From Janthinobacterium psychrotolerans (GTDB lineage: Bacteria > Pseudomonadota > Gammaproteobacteria > Burkholderiales > Burkholderiaceae_D): DNA of 64,000 nucleotides. The notes under the pieces are model-generated. The model was not told the origin of the DNA. It saw only the letters and a list, made by a program, of their open reading frames with translations, and did not search any database. The stretch spans positions 310,001 to 374,000 of the forward strand of contig NZ_LOCQ01000062.1 of NCBI RefSeq assembly GCF_001677885.1, written 5' to 3'. Below, in pieces: positions 52,876 to 61,571 of this stretch; positions within the stretch are counted from its first letter, which is position 1; every line of letters begins with the position of its first letter. Position numbers and translations under genes: made by a program.

Positions 52876-53367
52876 ATGGCAATCGATGTATATCTGCAGA
52901 TAGACGGTATCAAGGGCGAATCGACCGATGACAAGCACAAGGACTGGATCGAGTGCAAATCGGTCAGCTGGAGCGTGGAGCAGCCCAAGTCAGCCACCGC
53001 CTCGACCGGCGGCGGCCACACGGCAGAACGCTGCGAGCACAAGGACATCGTCATCTCCAAGCTGGCCGACCTGTCCTCGCCGGTGCTGCTGCAGACCTGC
53101 TCGGCCGGCAAGACGATCCCGAAAGCGCGCTTCGAATTCATGCGCGCCGATGGCCAGGGCGAGCGCGTCAAGTATTTTGAAATCGAGATCGAGAACGTGC
53201 TGATCGGCGCCGTCACGCCCAACGTGGAAGAAGGCGACATCCTCGGCGAACACGTGGGCTTCAAGTTCTCGAAAGTGAAGTGGAAATACACGCAGCAAAA
53301 GGTGACGGGCGGCGCCGGCGGCAATACCTCGGGCGGCTGGGACCTGGCGGCCAACCGCGTGGTGTGA
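52876..53367 (+). CDS. hcp: type VI secretion tube protein Hcp (TssD)
   Basis: Hcp hexamers stack into the inner tube that is fired through the sheath, and can carry small effectors in the lumen. The 163 aa product shows AIDVYLQIDGIKGESTDDKHKDWIECKSVSW and the central HTAERCEHKDIVISKLAD block, with the conserved late KVKWKYTQQK. There is no C-terminal effector extension; length is near the family norm. A good AGAGGAG site precedes the ATG, fitting high expression. Confidence 0.97.
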   Translation: MAIDVYLQIDGIKGESTDDKHKDWIECKSVSWSVEQPKSATASTGGGHTAERCEHKDIVISKLADLSSPVLLQTCSAGKTIPKARFEFMRADGQGERVKYFEIEIENVLIGAVTPNVEEGDILGEHVGFKFSKVKWKYTQQKVTGGAGGNTSGGWDLAANRVV

Positions 53368-53439
53368 TGGCGCGGCGTTAGCTTCCGGCAGCAGCGCGGC
53401 AGGCAGATGTCTGCCGCGTTCTTTTTCAACGAGGTTGTG

Positions 53440-53931
53440 ATGCCATCTCCATTGAATCCAGCAGCCGGCTTCGTGCCGGGCCTGTTCGACCGCCTGATGG
53501 GCGAGGGCGCCGCCGGCGGCAATCTGGCGCGATTGTCGATCGAGCAGTTGAAGGATGCGGTGGCGCGCGACCTCGAAGAGCTGCTCAACACGCGCGTGGC
53601 CCTGCCGGCCGGTGCGCTCGACGGCTTTCCCGAATGCGCCGCCTCCATCGTCAACTATGGCCTGATCGACTTTGCCGGCATGTGTTTGTCCAGCAGCGAC
53701 GACCGCGCCCGCATCTGCGCCGCATTGAAAGCGGCCATCGAGCGCCACGAACCGCGCCTGCGCCATGTGCGCGCGCGCCTGGAGCGCGAAGCTGGCGCCA
53801 TCAACCGCGTCAGCTTTGTCATCAGCGCCACCCTGGCCGTGGCGCACGCCAGTGAACCCGTCAATTTCGACGCCGTGCTGCAGCCGTCATCGCTGCGCTA
53901 TTCGATCAACCGCAAGGGAGCCGCCGCATGA
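53440..53931 (+). CDS. tssE: type VI secretion baseplate protein TssE
   Basis: TssE is the gp25-like baseplate protein. The 163 aa product starts with FVPGLFDRLMGEG and has LSIEQLKDAVARDLEELLNTR, SIVNYGLIDFAGM and a C-terminal gp25/lysozyme-fold part. The ATG at 53440 has CGAGG upstream and matches the family start. Its TGA overlaps the ATG of tssH by ATGA, the place where tssF and tssG would normally stand between tssE and tssH in many loci. Confidence 0.93.
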   Translation: MPSPLNPAAGFVPGLFDRLMGEGAAGGNLARLSIEQLKDAVARDLEELLNTRVALPAGALDGFPECAASIVNYGLIDFAGMCLSSSDDRARICAALKAAIERHEPRLRHVRARLEREAGAINRVSFVISATLAVAHASEPVNFDAVLQPSSLRYSINRKGAAA

Positions 53932-56567
53932 GCAACAACCTCAAGACCCTGATCGCCAAACTCAACGACACGGCGCGCACGGCCGCCACGCGCGCCGCCA
54001 GTATCTGCATGGGGCTGGGCCAGTACGAAGTCGATATCGAACACCTGTTTCTGGCGCTGCTGGAGCAGGAACGCAGCGATGTCGCGGTGGCCGCGCGCCG
54101 CAGCGATATCAGCCTCACGGCGCTGGAAGCGGACCTGCGCCGCGAGATCGGCAACTTCAGGACCGGCAGCGCGCGCACGCCCGTGTTCTCGCGCCACTTG
54201 CCGCTGCTGTTCGAGCATGCCTGGCTGATCGCGTCCCTTGGCACGGCGCAGCCGGCGGCCATCCGCAGCCGGCACCTGCTGCTGGCATTGCTGACGGAGC
54301 CGGAACTGTCGCAGCTGGCCTATCGCGGCTCGACCCTGTTTGCACGCTTCAGCGTCGAGCAGCTGAAACACCATCCCGACAAACTGACGGCCGGCTCGCA
54401 GGAAGAGGCCGCCACGATAGCGCAAGCCGACGCGGCGCCAGGCGACGCCGTCGCCAGCCTGGCCAGCCAGACGCCGGCGCTGGACCAGTTCACCACCGAC
54501 CTGACGCAGCTGGCGCGCGATGGCAAGCTCGATCCGGTGATCGGGCGCGAAAACGAGATCCGCCAGGCGGTCGATATTTTGCTGCGCCGGCGCCAGAACA
54601 ACCCCATCCTCACCGGCGAAGCGGGTGTCGGCAAGACCGCCGTGGTCGAAGGCCTGGCCTTGCGCATCGCCGCCGGCGACGTGCCCGAGGTGTTGCAGGG
54701 CGCGCGCATCCACGCGCTCGACATGGGCCTGCTGCAGGCCGGTGCCAGCGTCAAGGGCGAGTTCGAAAGCCGGCTCAAAAACGTCATCGACGAAGTGGGC
54801 AAGAGCGTCCATCCCGTGATCCTGTTCATCGACGAAGCGCACACCATGATCGGCGCCGGCGGCCAGGCCGGCCAGAACGATGCGGCCAATCTGCTGAAAC
54901 CGGCCCTGGCGCGCGGCGCCCTGCGCACCATCGCCGCCACCACCTGGAGTGAATACAAAAAGTATTTTGAAAAGGATGCGGCGCTGGCGCGGCGTTTTCA
55001 GGTCGTCAAAGTGGAGGAGCCGAGCGAAGAAATCGCCTGCGCCATGCTGCGCGCGATGGCGCCGCTGATGGAGCGCCATTTCCATATCCGCGTGCGCGAC
55101 GAAGCGATTGTCGACGCGGTGCGCCTGTCGCACCGCTATATCAGCGGGCGGCAGCTGCCCGACAAGGCCGTCAGCGTGCTCGATACGGCCTGCGCCCAGG
55201 TGGCGCTGGGGCAAAGCGCGACGCCGGCGCAGCTGGACAACGCCAGCCGGCAGCTCGAGCGCATCGGCGCTGAAATCGCCGCGCTGCAGCGCGAAGAGAT
55301 CGGCGGCGAGCCGCCGGACCGGGCATCGACTGCGCGATTGCGCCAGCTGCGGGGCGAAGCCGAGCACGGCCAGCAAACCATCGCCGCGCTGGCGCAGCGC
55401 TGGCAGGCGGAAAAGTCGCTGGTGGCACAGATTGGCGAACTGCGCGCCGGCCTGCACAGGGAGCGGGCCGGCGCGGCGGGTGCGGCGGCTTTGCTGGCGT
55501 TGAAAACAGAACTGGCGGCGCTGCAGGGCGAAGCGCCATTGGCGCCACTGGAAGTCGATGCGCAGGTGGTGGCCGGCATTGTCGCCGGCTGGACCGGCAT
55601 CCCGCTGGGCAAAATGGTCAAGGACGAGATCCGCACCGTCCTGACCCTGGACGCGGCCCTTGGCGGGCGTGTGCTGGGCCAGCCGCATGTGGTCCAGGCG
55701 GTGGCGCAGCGGGTGCGCACGGCGCGCGCCAGCCTGGACGACCCGGACAAGCCGCAGGCCGTGTTTTTGTTTACCGGCCCGTCCGGCACCGGCAAGACCG
55801 AAACGGCGCTGGCGCTGGCCGACCTGCTGTACGGCGGCGAGCGCAAACTCATTACCATCAACATGAGCGAATACCAGGAAGCGCACAGCGTGGCCGGCCT
55901 GAAAGGCTCGCCCCCGGGCTATGTCGGCTATGGCGAGGGCGGCGTGCTGACCGAGGCCGTGCGGCGCCAGCCGTACAGCGTGGTGCTGCTCGACGAGGCC
56001 GAAAAAGCCCATCCCGACGTGCTCGAACTGTTTTTCCAGGTGTTCGACAAGGGCGTGCTCGACGATGCGGAAGGGCGCGAAATCGATTTTCGCAACACCA
56101 TCATCATCGCCACCTCGAATATGGCTTCCGGCGCCATGATGGCGGCTTGCCTGAACCAGCCGCCGGACAGCCTGCCCACTCCCGAGGCTTTGGCAGAGCT
56201 GGTGCGCCCGCAACTGATGAAGCACTTCAAACCGGCCTTCCTGGGGCGCCTGAAGGTGCTGCCGTTCTACCCCCTGAGTGACGACGTGCTGGCCGAGATC
56301 GTCAAGCTGAAACTGGCGCGCATCGGCGAGCGCATCGCGCGCAACCACCAGGCCCGTTTCAGCCATGACGATGCGCTGGTCGAGGCGGTACTGGCGCGCT
56401 GCACCGAAGTCGATTCGGGCGCACGCAATGTCGACCAGATCCTCAATGGCAGCGTGCTGCCCGAGATCGCCGTGGCGGTGCTGGCGCGCATGGCCGGGGC
56501 GCTGCCGCTGTCGAGCATTCACGTGGGCGCCAACGCCCAGGGCCAGTTCAGCTACACCATCCATTAA
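53928..56567 (+). CDS. tssH: type VI secretion AAA+ ATPase TssH (ClpV)
   Basis: TssH recycles contracted sheaths by ATP-dependent unfolding of TssC. The 879 aa protein has an N-terminal Clp repeat domain that starts LKTLIAKLNDTARTA, AAA module 1 with Walker A GEAGVGKTA near residue 228, a middle coiled coil, and AAA module 2 with Walker A GPSGTGKTETAL near residue 618 and the LLDEAEKAHPDV Walker B. This distinguishes it from housekeeping ClpB by the shorter middle domain and N-terminal helix. It overlaps tssE and is followed by tssA. Confidence 0.96.
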   Translation: MSNNLKTLIAKLNDTARTAATRAASICMGLGQYEVDIEHLFLALLEQERSDVAVAARRSDISLTALEADLRREIGNFRTGSARTPVFSRHLPLLFEHAWLIASLGTAQPAAIRSRHLLLALLTEPELSQLAYRGSTLFARFSVEQLKHHPDKLTAGSQEEAATIAQADAAPGDAVASLASQTPALDQFTTDLTQLARDGKLDPVIGRENEIRQAVDILLRRRQNNPILTGEAGVGKTAVVEGLALRIAAGDVPEVLQGARIHALDMGLLQAGASVKGEFESRLKNVIDEVGKSVHPVILFIDEAHTMIGAGGQAGQNDAANLLKPALARGALRTIAATTWSEYKKYFEKDAALARRFQVVKVEEPSEEIACAMLRAMAPLMERHFHIRVRDEAIVDAVRLSHRYISGRQLPDKAVSVLDTACAQVALGQSATPAQLDNASRQLERIGAEIAALQREEIGGEPPDRASTARLRQLRGEAEHGQQTIAALAQRWQAEKSLVAQIGELRAGLHRERAGAAGAAALLALKTELAALQGEAPLAPLEVDAQVVAGIVAGWTGIPLGKMVKDEIRTVLTLDAALGGRVLGQPHVVQAVAQRVRTARASLDDPDKPQAVFLFTGPSGTGKTETALALADLLYGGERKLITINMSEYQEAHSVAGLKGSPPGYVGYGEGGVLTEAVRRQPYSVVLLDEAEKAHPDVLELFFQVFDKGVLDDAEGREIDFRNTIIIATSNMASGAMMAACLNQPPDSLPTPEALAELVRPQLMKHFKPAFLGRLKVLPFYPLSDDVLAEIVKLKLARIGERIARNHQARFSHDDALVEAVLARCTEVDSGARNVDQILNGSVLPEIAVAVLARMAGALPLSSIHVGANAQGQFSYTIH

Positions 56568-56587
56568 CGCTTTCAAGGGAGCGCACC

Positions 56588-57616
56588 ATGTTCAACCTCG
56601 ACCAACTGCTGCAGCCGGTCAGCCAGATCAGGCCCTGCGGCGAGGACATCACTTTCAGCCAGGAGCTCGATGCCGTCGCCCGCGCGCGCCAGCACGACGA
56701 CCCCAGCCTCGACCAGGGCGAATGGGTGGTGGCCTTGAAAGAAGCCGACTGGCCGTTTGTCGCCACCCGCTGCGAGCAGTTGATCACCTCGCACAGCAAG
56801 GACTTGCGGGTGGCCGTCTGGCTGGCCGAGGCGCACGCCAGGACGCGCCATTTTCGTGGCCTTGGCGACGGCTTTGCGCTGCTGGCGGGCCTGTGCGAAC
56901 GCTACTGGGATGGCCTGTATCCGCCGATCGAAGACGGCGACCCGGAGCAGCGCATCGGCAACCTGTTCTGGCTGCTCACGCGCACGCCGCAACTGGTGCG
57001 CGAAGTGCCGCTGACCGATGGCGCCGACGGCAGGTTCTCCTTGCAGGACTTCGATGCGGCGCGCCAGCGCGCGGCGGCCAGTGCGCAGGCGCCGGACCAG
57101 GGCTGGGGCGAGGTGCGCCAGGAAGAGGGCGCGACCCTGGCGCAGATGGAAGCGGCGCGGCAGAAAAACCCGCGCCCGTTCAGCGACGCGCTGCTGGCCG
57201 ATGCGCAGTATTGCATGCAGTCGCTGCTGGCGCTGGAGCGCTGCGTCGACGCGCGCTTCGGCCTCGATGGCCCGAGCTTTCGCGCCGCCCGCGAAGCGCT
57301 GGAAAACGCCATCCACTTCATTGCCCCGATGCCGCTGGGCGCGGAACTGGTGGCGGCGCTGCCCGGTGCGCCGCCCGCCAGCGGCGCAGGCAATGTCGGC
57401 GCCATTGTGCAGCGCCAGCAGGCGCTGGCACAGCTGCGCCAGGTGGCCGATTTTTTCCGCCGCACCGAGCCGCACAGCCCGGTGGCGTATCTGGCCGACA
57501 AGGCCGCCAGCTGGGGCGAGATGCCGCTGCACCTGTGGCTGCGCGCCGTCGTCAAGGACCAGGGCACGCTGGCCCGGCTCGACGAGATGCTCGGTAGCGA
57601 CGCGGCGCAGGGCTGA
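56588..57616 (+). CDS. tssA: type VI secretion cap/priming protein TssA
   Basis: TssA primes and caps the growing tube and sheath. The 342 aa product has the ImpA N-terminal domain (LDQLLQPVSQIRPCGEDITFSQELDAVARARQHDDPSLDQGEW, then CERYWDGLYPPIEDGDPEQRIGNLFWLL) and a C-terminal helical part with HSPVAYLADKAASWGEMPLHLWLRAVV. It is the last gene of the type VI unit; the next gene is an unrelated binding protein 21 nt on. Confidence 0.95.
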   Translation: MFNLDQLLQPVSQIRPCGEDITFSQELDAVARARQHDDPSLDQGEWVVALKEADWPFVATRCEQLITSHSKDLRVAVWLAEAHARTRHFRGLGDGFALLAGLCERYWDGLYPPIEDGDPEQRIGNLFWLLTRTPQLVREVPLTDGADGRFSLQDFDAARQRAAASAQAPDQGWGEVRQEEGATLAQMEAARQKNPRPFSDALLADAQYCMQSLLALERCVDARFGLDGPSFRAAREALENAIHFIAPMPLGAELVAALPGAPPASGAGNVGAIVQRQQALAQLRQVADFFRRTEPHSPVAYLADKAASWGEMPLHLWLRAVVKDQGTLARLDEMLGSDAAQG

Positions 57617-57637
57617 GCTCCGTGCTACCCTTGCCGC

Positions 57638-58441
57638 ATGATAAAAACGATCTTGCCGCCTGCGGCGCTTTGCCTGTTCCTTGCCAGCGTTGCGGTGCGG
57701 GCCGCGCCGCCGCAGCCATTGACCATCTATGGCGATGATGGCTATCCGCCGTATTCCTATGTCGAAGACGGCCAGATGAAGGGCATTTATACGGACATCC
57801 TGCGCGAAGCGCTGCGCGCCATGCCGCAGTACCAGGTGCGCCTGCTGCCGGTGCCGTGGAAGCGCGGCGTGCTGATGATGCAGGCCGGCGACGCCTTCGC
57901 GCTGTATCCGCCCTATAAACTGGCCGGCGAACGGCCGACGGTCACCTACTCGATACCGCTGCTGACCGAGCATGTGGTGGTGTTCTGCAACCAGGACGTG
58001 GCGGCGCGGCGCCCGCTTGCCAGCTGGCCGCTGGACTATCGCGGCCTGCGCATTGGCCTCAATGCCGGTTTCCTGGTGGGCGACGAGGCCTATCATGCGG
58101 CCGTCAAGTCGGGCGCGCTGGTGGTCGATGCGGTCAAGGGCACGCGCAGCAATCTGCTCAAGCTGATGCGTGGGCGGATCGATTGCTATATCAATGACCG
58201 GCTGTCGGTGCAATCGGAACTGCAGCGCCTGCACGGCGAGGGGCAGCTGGTGCCGTCGATGCTGGCCGTGCGTGAAACGGCGCAGCTGGCCAGCCAGCAG
58301 GGCTACCTCGGTTACGGCCCGGCGCTGCCAGCGACAGCACCTTACCGCGCCGACTTTATCGCCCGCTTCAATGCGGTGATCGCGCAGATGCAGCGCAGCG
58401 GCGCCATCGCCCGCATTGTCGAACGCGCCGTGCCGCACTGA
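57638..58441 (+). CDS. periplasmic solute-binding protein, family 3 (polar amino acid type)
   Basis: A 267 aa exported protein with a signal peptide (ILPPAALCLFLASVAVRAAP) and the SBP_bac_3 fold: LTIYGDDGYPPYSYVEDGQMKGIYTDILREAL, then VPWKRGVLMMQAG and PTVTYSIPLLTEHVVVFCNQ. No ABC transporter permease or ATPase follows. Orphan members of this family in betaproteobacteria often act as sensors or are of unknown role. It directly follows tssA by 21 nt, so it may be read together with the type VI unit, though functional linkage is doubtful. Confidence 0.85.
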   Translation: MIKTILPPAALCLFLASVAVRAAPPQPLTIYGDDGYPPYSYVEDGQMKGIYTDILREALRAMPQYQVRLLPVPWKRGVLMMQAGDAFALYPPYKLAGERPTVTYSIPLLTEHVVVFCNQDVAARRPLASWPLDYRGLRIGLNAGFLVGDEAYHAAVKSGALVVDAVKGTRSNLLKLMRGRIDCYINDRLSVQSELQRLHGEGQLVPSMLAVRETAQLASQQGYLGYGPALPATAPYRADFIARFNAVIAQMQRSGAIARIVERAVPH

Positions 58442-58481
58442 CACGCTACAATCGCCACCAACTATTTCCCTGGAGCTCACC

Positions 58482-59000
58482 ATGAAAAATCTGCTGTTGC
58501 CGCTGATGCTGGCCGCGCTGCTGACCGGCTGCGTCGGCCGTCCCGACAATATCGTGCCCGTGACCAATTTCAACACCACCAAATACCTGGGCAAATGGTA
58601 TGAAATCGCCCGTCTCGACCACTCCTTCGAACGCGGCCTGAGCCATGTGACGGCCGACTACAGCCTGCGCCAGGATGGCGGCCTGAAGGTCGTCAACCGT
58701 GGCTACAAGGATGCGGACGCCGTCTGGAAAGAATCCGAAGGCAAGGCCTACTTTGTCGACAAGCCGGACGAGGGCTTTCTGAAGGTGTCGTTTTTCGGCC
58801 CTTTCTATGGTTCCTACATCGTTTTCGACCTCGATCAGCAGGACTACAGCTATTCGATGATCAGTGGTCCCGACAAGTCGTATTTCTGGCTGCTGTCGCG
58901 CACGCCCACCATGGATCCGGCCCTGCAGAAGCGTTTGATCGACAAGGCGCAAGGACTCGGTTTCGATACCTCGAAGCTGATTGTCGTCAACCAGAACTGA
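58482..59000 (+). CDS. blc: bacterial lipocalin Blc
   Basis: An outer-membrane lipoprotein of 172 aa that binds lipids in a beta barrel and is linked to envelope stress. The lipobox L-T-G-C stands at residues about 14-17. The lipocalin motif 1 is visible as YLGKWYEIARLDHSFERGLSH and motif 2 as DQQDYSYSMISGPDKSYFWLLSR with the T-D-Y/D-x-Y-like core. ATG at 58482 follows CTGGAG. No partner gene is apparent. Confidence 0.93.
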   Translation: MKNLLLPLMLAALLTGCVGRPDNIVPVTNFNTTKYLGKWYEIARLDHSFERGLSHVTADYSLRQDGGLKVVNRGYKDADAVWKESEGKAYFVDKPDEGFLKVSFFGPFYGSYIVFDLDQQDYSYSMISGPDKSYFWLLSRTPTMDPALQKRLIDKAQGLGFDTSKLIVVNQN

Positions 59001-59125
59001 CGTTATTTCACGTTGTTGCTTTTTTGAATGTTGTTCCTTGCAATGCCTATCTGATTCGCTCACAATCGGGATCAGCGCGCGACGCGCCTGCGACTGCGCG
59101 GCAACTTTTCAGATAGGACTGCATC

Positions 59126-60793
59126 ATGAAAAACCTCAAGATCGGCGTACGTCTCGGTGGAGGTTTTGCCGCGGTACTGGTACTGCTCACCACGCTTACC
59201 GTGGTGGGCATCGTGCAGATGCAAAATGCCAGCCGCGAAACCGAGGACCTGGTTCACGTCAAGGTGCGCAACGAGCGCCTGATCGCCGAATGGGCCAAGG
59301 TGATCGAAGTCAATGCGGCGCGCACGGCGGCCGCCTGGAAGGTCAGCGACCCCGAACACCAAAAACAATTCGAAAAAGAAATGGCGGTCTCGTCCGCGCG
59401 CGCCACGGAAATCCAGGACGCCATCGGCAAAAGCCAGCTGAGTGACCAGGAAAAAGCGCTGTACCAGGACGTACTGGCCACGCGCAAGGCGTATACGGAA
59501 GTGCGCAGGAATGTGTTCAAGGCCAAGAATGCGGGCGACCTGGAACTGGGCAAGCGTCTGTACGAAGGCGACATGGCCGCCAGGCGCGATATCTACCTGG
59601 CCTCGCTCGACAAGCTGGCCAAGCTGGAAGCGCAGCTGCTCGACGTGACCGCAGGCGAGCTGCGCGCCGGCTACGAAAACGGCCGCCTGCTGCTCATTTC
59701 GCTGGGCCTGGCCGCCATCGCGCTGGGCATTGCCTGCGCCTACTGGATCACGCGCTCGATCACGCGGCCCATCACGCGCGCCGTGGCAGTGGCGCAAGCG
59801 GTCTCGACTGGTGACCTGACCAGCCGGATCGTGGTCGACAGTACGGATGAAACGGGGCAGCTGATGCAGGCCCTGAAAGAAATGAACGACAAACTGGTCA
59901 GCATCGTCGGCCAGGTGCGCACCAGCACCGATGCCATCGGCACCGCGTCGAGCGAAATTGCGGCGGGCAACCTCGACCTGTCTTCGCGCACCGAGCAGCA
60001 GGCCAGCTCGCTCGAAGAGACGGCCTCGTCAATGGAAGAGCTGACCTCGACCGTCAAACGCAATGCCGACAATGCGCGCAGCGCCAACCAGCTGGCCATC
60101 GACGCCTCGCAGATCGCCAGCCGTGGCGGCGTGGTGGTGTCGGAAGTGGTCAGCACCATGGGTTCGATCAACGAGTCCTCGCGCAAGATTGTCGACATTA
60201 TCAGCGTGATCGATGCGATCGCTTTCCAGACCAATATCCTGGCCCTGAATGCGGCCGTCGAAGCGGCGCGCGCGGGCGAGCAGGGCAGGGGCTTTGCCGT
60301 GGTCGCCAGCGAGGTGCGCGGCCTGGCCCAGCGCTCCAGCCAGGCCGCAAAAGAAATCAAGGGCCTGATCGACGACTCCGTGCAAAAGGTCGAAGCCGGC
60401 TCGCAGCTGGTGGACAAGGCCGGCCGCACCATGGACGAGATCGTGCAGAGCATCAGCCATGTGACACAGATCATGAACCAGATTACCGACGCCAGCGAAC
60501 AGCAGCGTTCCGGCATCGAACAGGTCAACCAGGCCATCGGCCAGATGGATCAAGTCACCCAGCAAAACGCGGCGCTGGTCGAAGAAGCGGCGGCCGCCGC
60601 CGAATCGATGCAGGAGCAGGCCACGCGCCTGACCGACGTGGTGGGCCTGTTCAAGCTCGACGCCAGCCAGGTGACGCGCGCGGTTGCCGCCGCGCCCGTG
60701 ACGACGCGCCGTCCGCAGGCTGTGGCCGTGGCCGCAGCAGGCAAGCCACGCAAGGCGGTGGCGGCAACTGGCAGCGACTGGGAAGAGTTTTAG
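59126..60793 (+). CDS. methyl-accepting chemotaxis protein with CheR/CheB docking pentapeptide
   Basis: A 555 aa chemoreceptor of the Tar-like topology: transmembrane helix 1 at about residues 11-31, a periplasmic four-helix bundle, transmembrane helix 2 at about residues 190-210, a HAMP domain, and the signalling domain with [46 protein letters not shown] (hairpin tip near residue 390). The protein ends in G-S-D-W-E-E-F, a match to the x-W-x-x-F pentapeptide that tethers CheR and CheB. The ligand is unknown. Expression appears monocistronic. Confidence 0.93.
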   Translation: MKNLKIGVRLGGGFAAVLVLLTTLTVVGIVQMQNASRETEDLVHVKVRNERLIAEWAKVIEVNAARTAAAWKVSDPEHQKQFEKEMAVSSARATEIQDAIGKSQLSDQEKALYQDVLATRKAYTEVRRNVFKAKNAGDLELGKRLYEGDMAARRDIYLASLDKLAKLEAQLLDVTAGELRAGYENGRLLLISLGLAAIALGIACAYWITRSITRPITRAVAVAQAVSTGDLTSRIVVDSTDETGQLMQALKEMNDKLVSIVGQVRTSTDAIGTASSEIAAGNLDLSSRTEQQASSLEETASSMEELTSTVKRNADNARSANQLAIDASQIASRGGVVVSEVVSTMGSINESSRKIVDIISVIDAIAFQTNILALNAAVEAARAGEQGRGFAVVASEVRGLAQRSSQAAKEIKGLIDDSVQKVEAGSQLVDKAGRTMDEIVQSISHVTQIMNQITDASEQQRSGIEQVNQAIGQMDQVTQQNAALVEEAAAAAESMQEQATRLTDVVGLFKLDASQVTRAVAAAPVTTRRPQAVAVAAAGKPRKAVAATGSDWEEF

Positions 60794-60848
60794 GCGTAAG
60801 CGCGGTGGGGCGCTACAATCGCGTTCCTGATGCACAGATGCCCCGTCC

Positions 60849-61496
60849 ATGACTTCCCAGCCTGATCTTGTTTCTGCCCGCCGCGATCGCTGCGCCGATT
60901 GCCTGCGGGCGCAGTCCGCCTGTATCTGCCAGTGGGTGCGGCCGCTACCCCACAGCGTGGAGATATTGCTGCTCCAGCATCCGCTGGAAGTGTACAACGC
61001 CAAGGGCAGTGCGCGCTTGCTGCACCTGAGCCTGCCAAACAGCCGGCTGGTCACGGGCGAAGCGTTTGCCGTTGCAGAGCTCGACGCGCTGCTGGCCGGC
61101 AAACACAACCTGCTGCTGTATCCGGACACGCCCGGCGACCGCTCGCTGGGCATCGCGCCGCCGCCATCGCTTGATGAGACCATGCTGCCGGACGTGGGCG
61201 GCTTGCGGCTGGTGGTGCTGGACGCCACCTGGCGCAAGAGCCGCAAGATGCTGTACCTCAATCCCGCCCTGCAGCGCCTGCCGCGCTTGCCGCTGCGCGA
61301 CACGCCGCCGTCGCACTACCTGATTCGCAAGGCGCATGCGCCCGACCAGCTGTCGACCCTGGAAGCGACCTGCTACGCGCTGATGCAGCTTGAAGATGAG
61401 GCCGCCCGTTTTGCACCCATGATCACCGCATTTGACGGCTTTGTCGCTCAGCAGTTGAGCTATATCACCGCATTTGATGCAAAAAACCTGAAATAA
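60849..61496 (+). CDS. DTW domain-containing protein, tRNA-uridine aminocarboxypropyltransferase
   Basis: A 215 aa protein that starts with a zinc-ribbon-like C-A-D-C-L-R-A-Q-S-A-C-I-C cluster and has the family's central LVVLDATWRKSRKMLYLNP segment, where D-A-T-W stands for the DTW motif, and SHYLIRKAHAPDQLSTLEA. DTW proteins (TapT/TuaA) add the 3-amino-3-carboxypropyl group to uridine in tRNA. It stands alone between the chemoreceptor and the SOS-boxed radical SAM gene. Confidence 0.87.
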   Translation: MTSQPDLVSARRDRCADCLRAQSACICQWVRPLPHSVEILLLQHPLEVYNAKGSARLLHLSLPNSRLVTGEAFAVAELDALLAGKHNLLLYPDTPGDRSLGIAPPPSLDETMLPDVGGLRLVVLDATWRKSRKMLYLNPALQRLPRLPLRDTPPSHYLIRKAHAPDQLSTLEATCYALMQLEDEAARFAPMITAFDGFVAQQLSYITAFDAKNLK

Positions 61497-61540
61497 GCGC
61501 GGCATCCCCCTTGATCTTGCTGTGACAGCGGCATAGTATA

Positions 61541-61556
61541 CTGTACGTATATACAG
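61541..61556. promoter_or_regulatory. LexA (SOS) box upstream of the radical SAM gene
   Basis: CTGTACGTATATACAG matches the LexA consensus core CTGT-N8-ACAG with an alternating AT centre. It ends 15 nt before the preferred start codon and overlaps a TATACT -10-like box (61537-61542), the position at which bound LexA would block RNA polymerase. Confidence 0.8.
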
Positions 61557-61571
61557 TTGATGGGGCCGTTC

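Noticed and set aside
53898-56576. 892-codon open frame antisense to tssH
   Set aside because: It mirrors a GC-rich AAA+ gene, shows no motifs and has low-complexity His/Arg/Gln/Ala composition; tssH is clear on the other strand.
56573-58594. 673-codon minus-strand frame across tssA, the binding protein and blc
   Set aside because: Antisense shadow of three real genes; spans their intergenic regions without own start signals.
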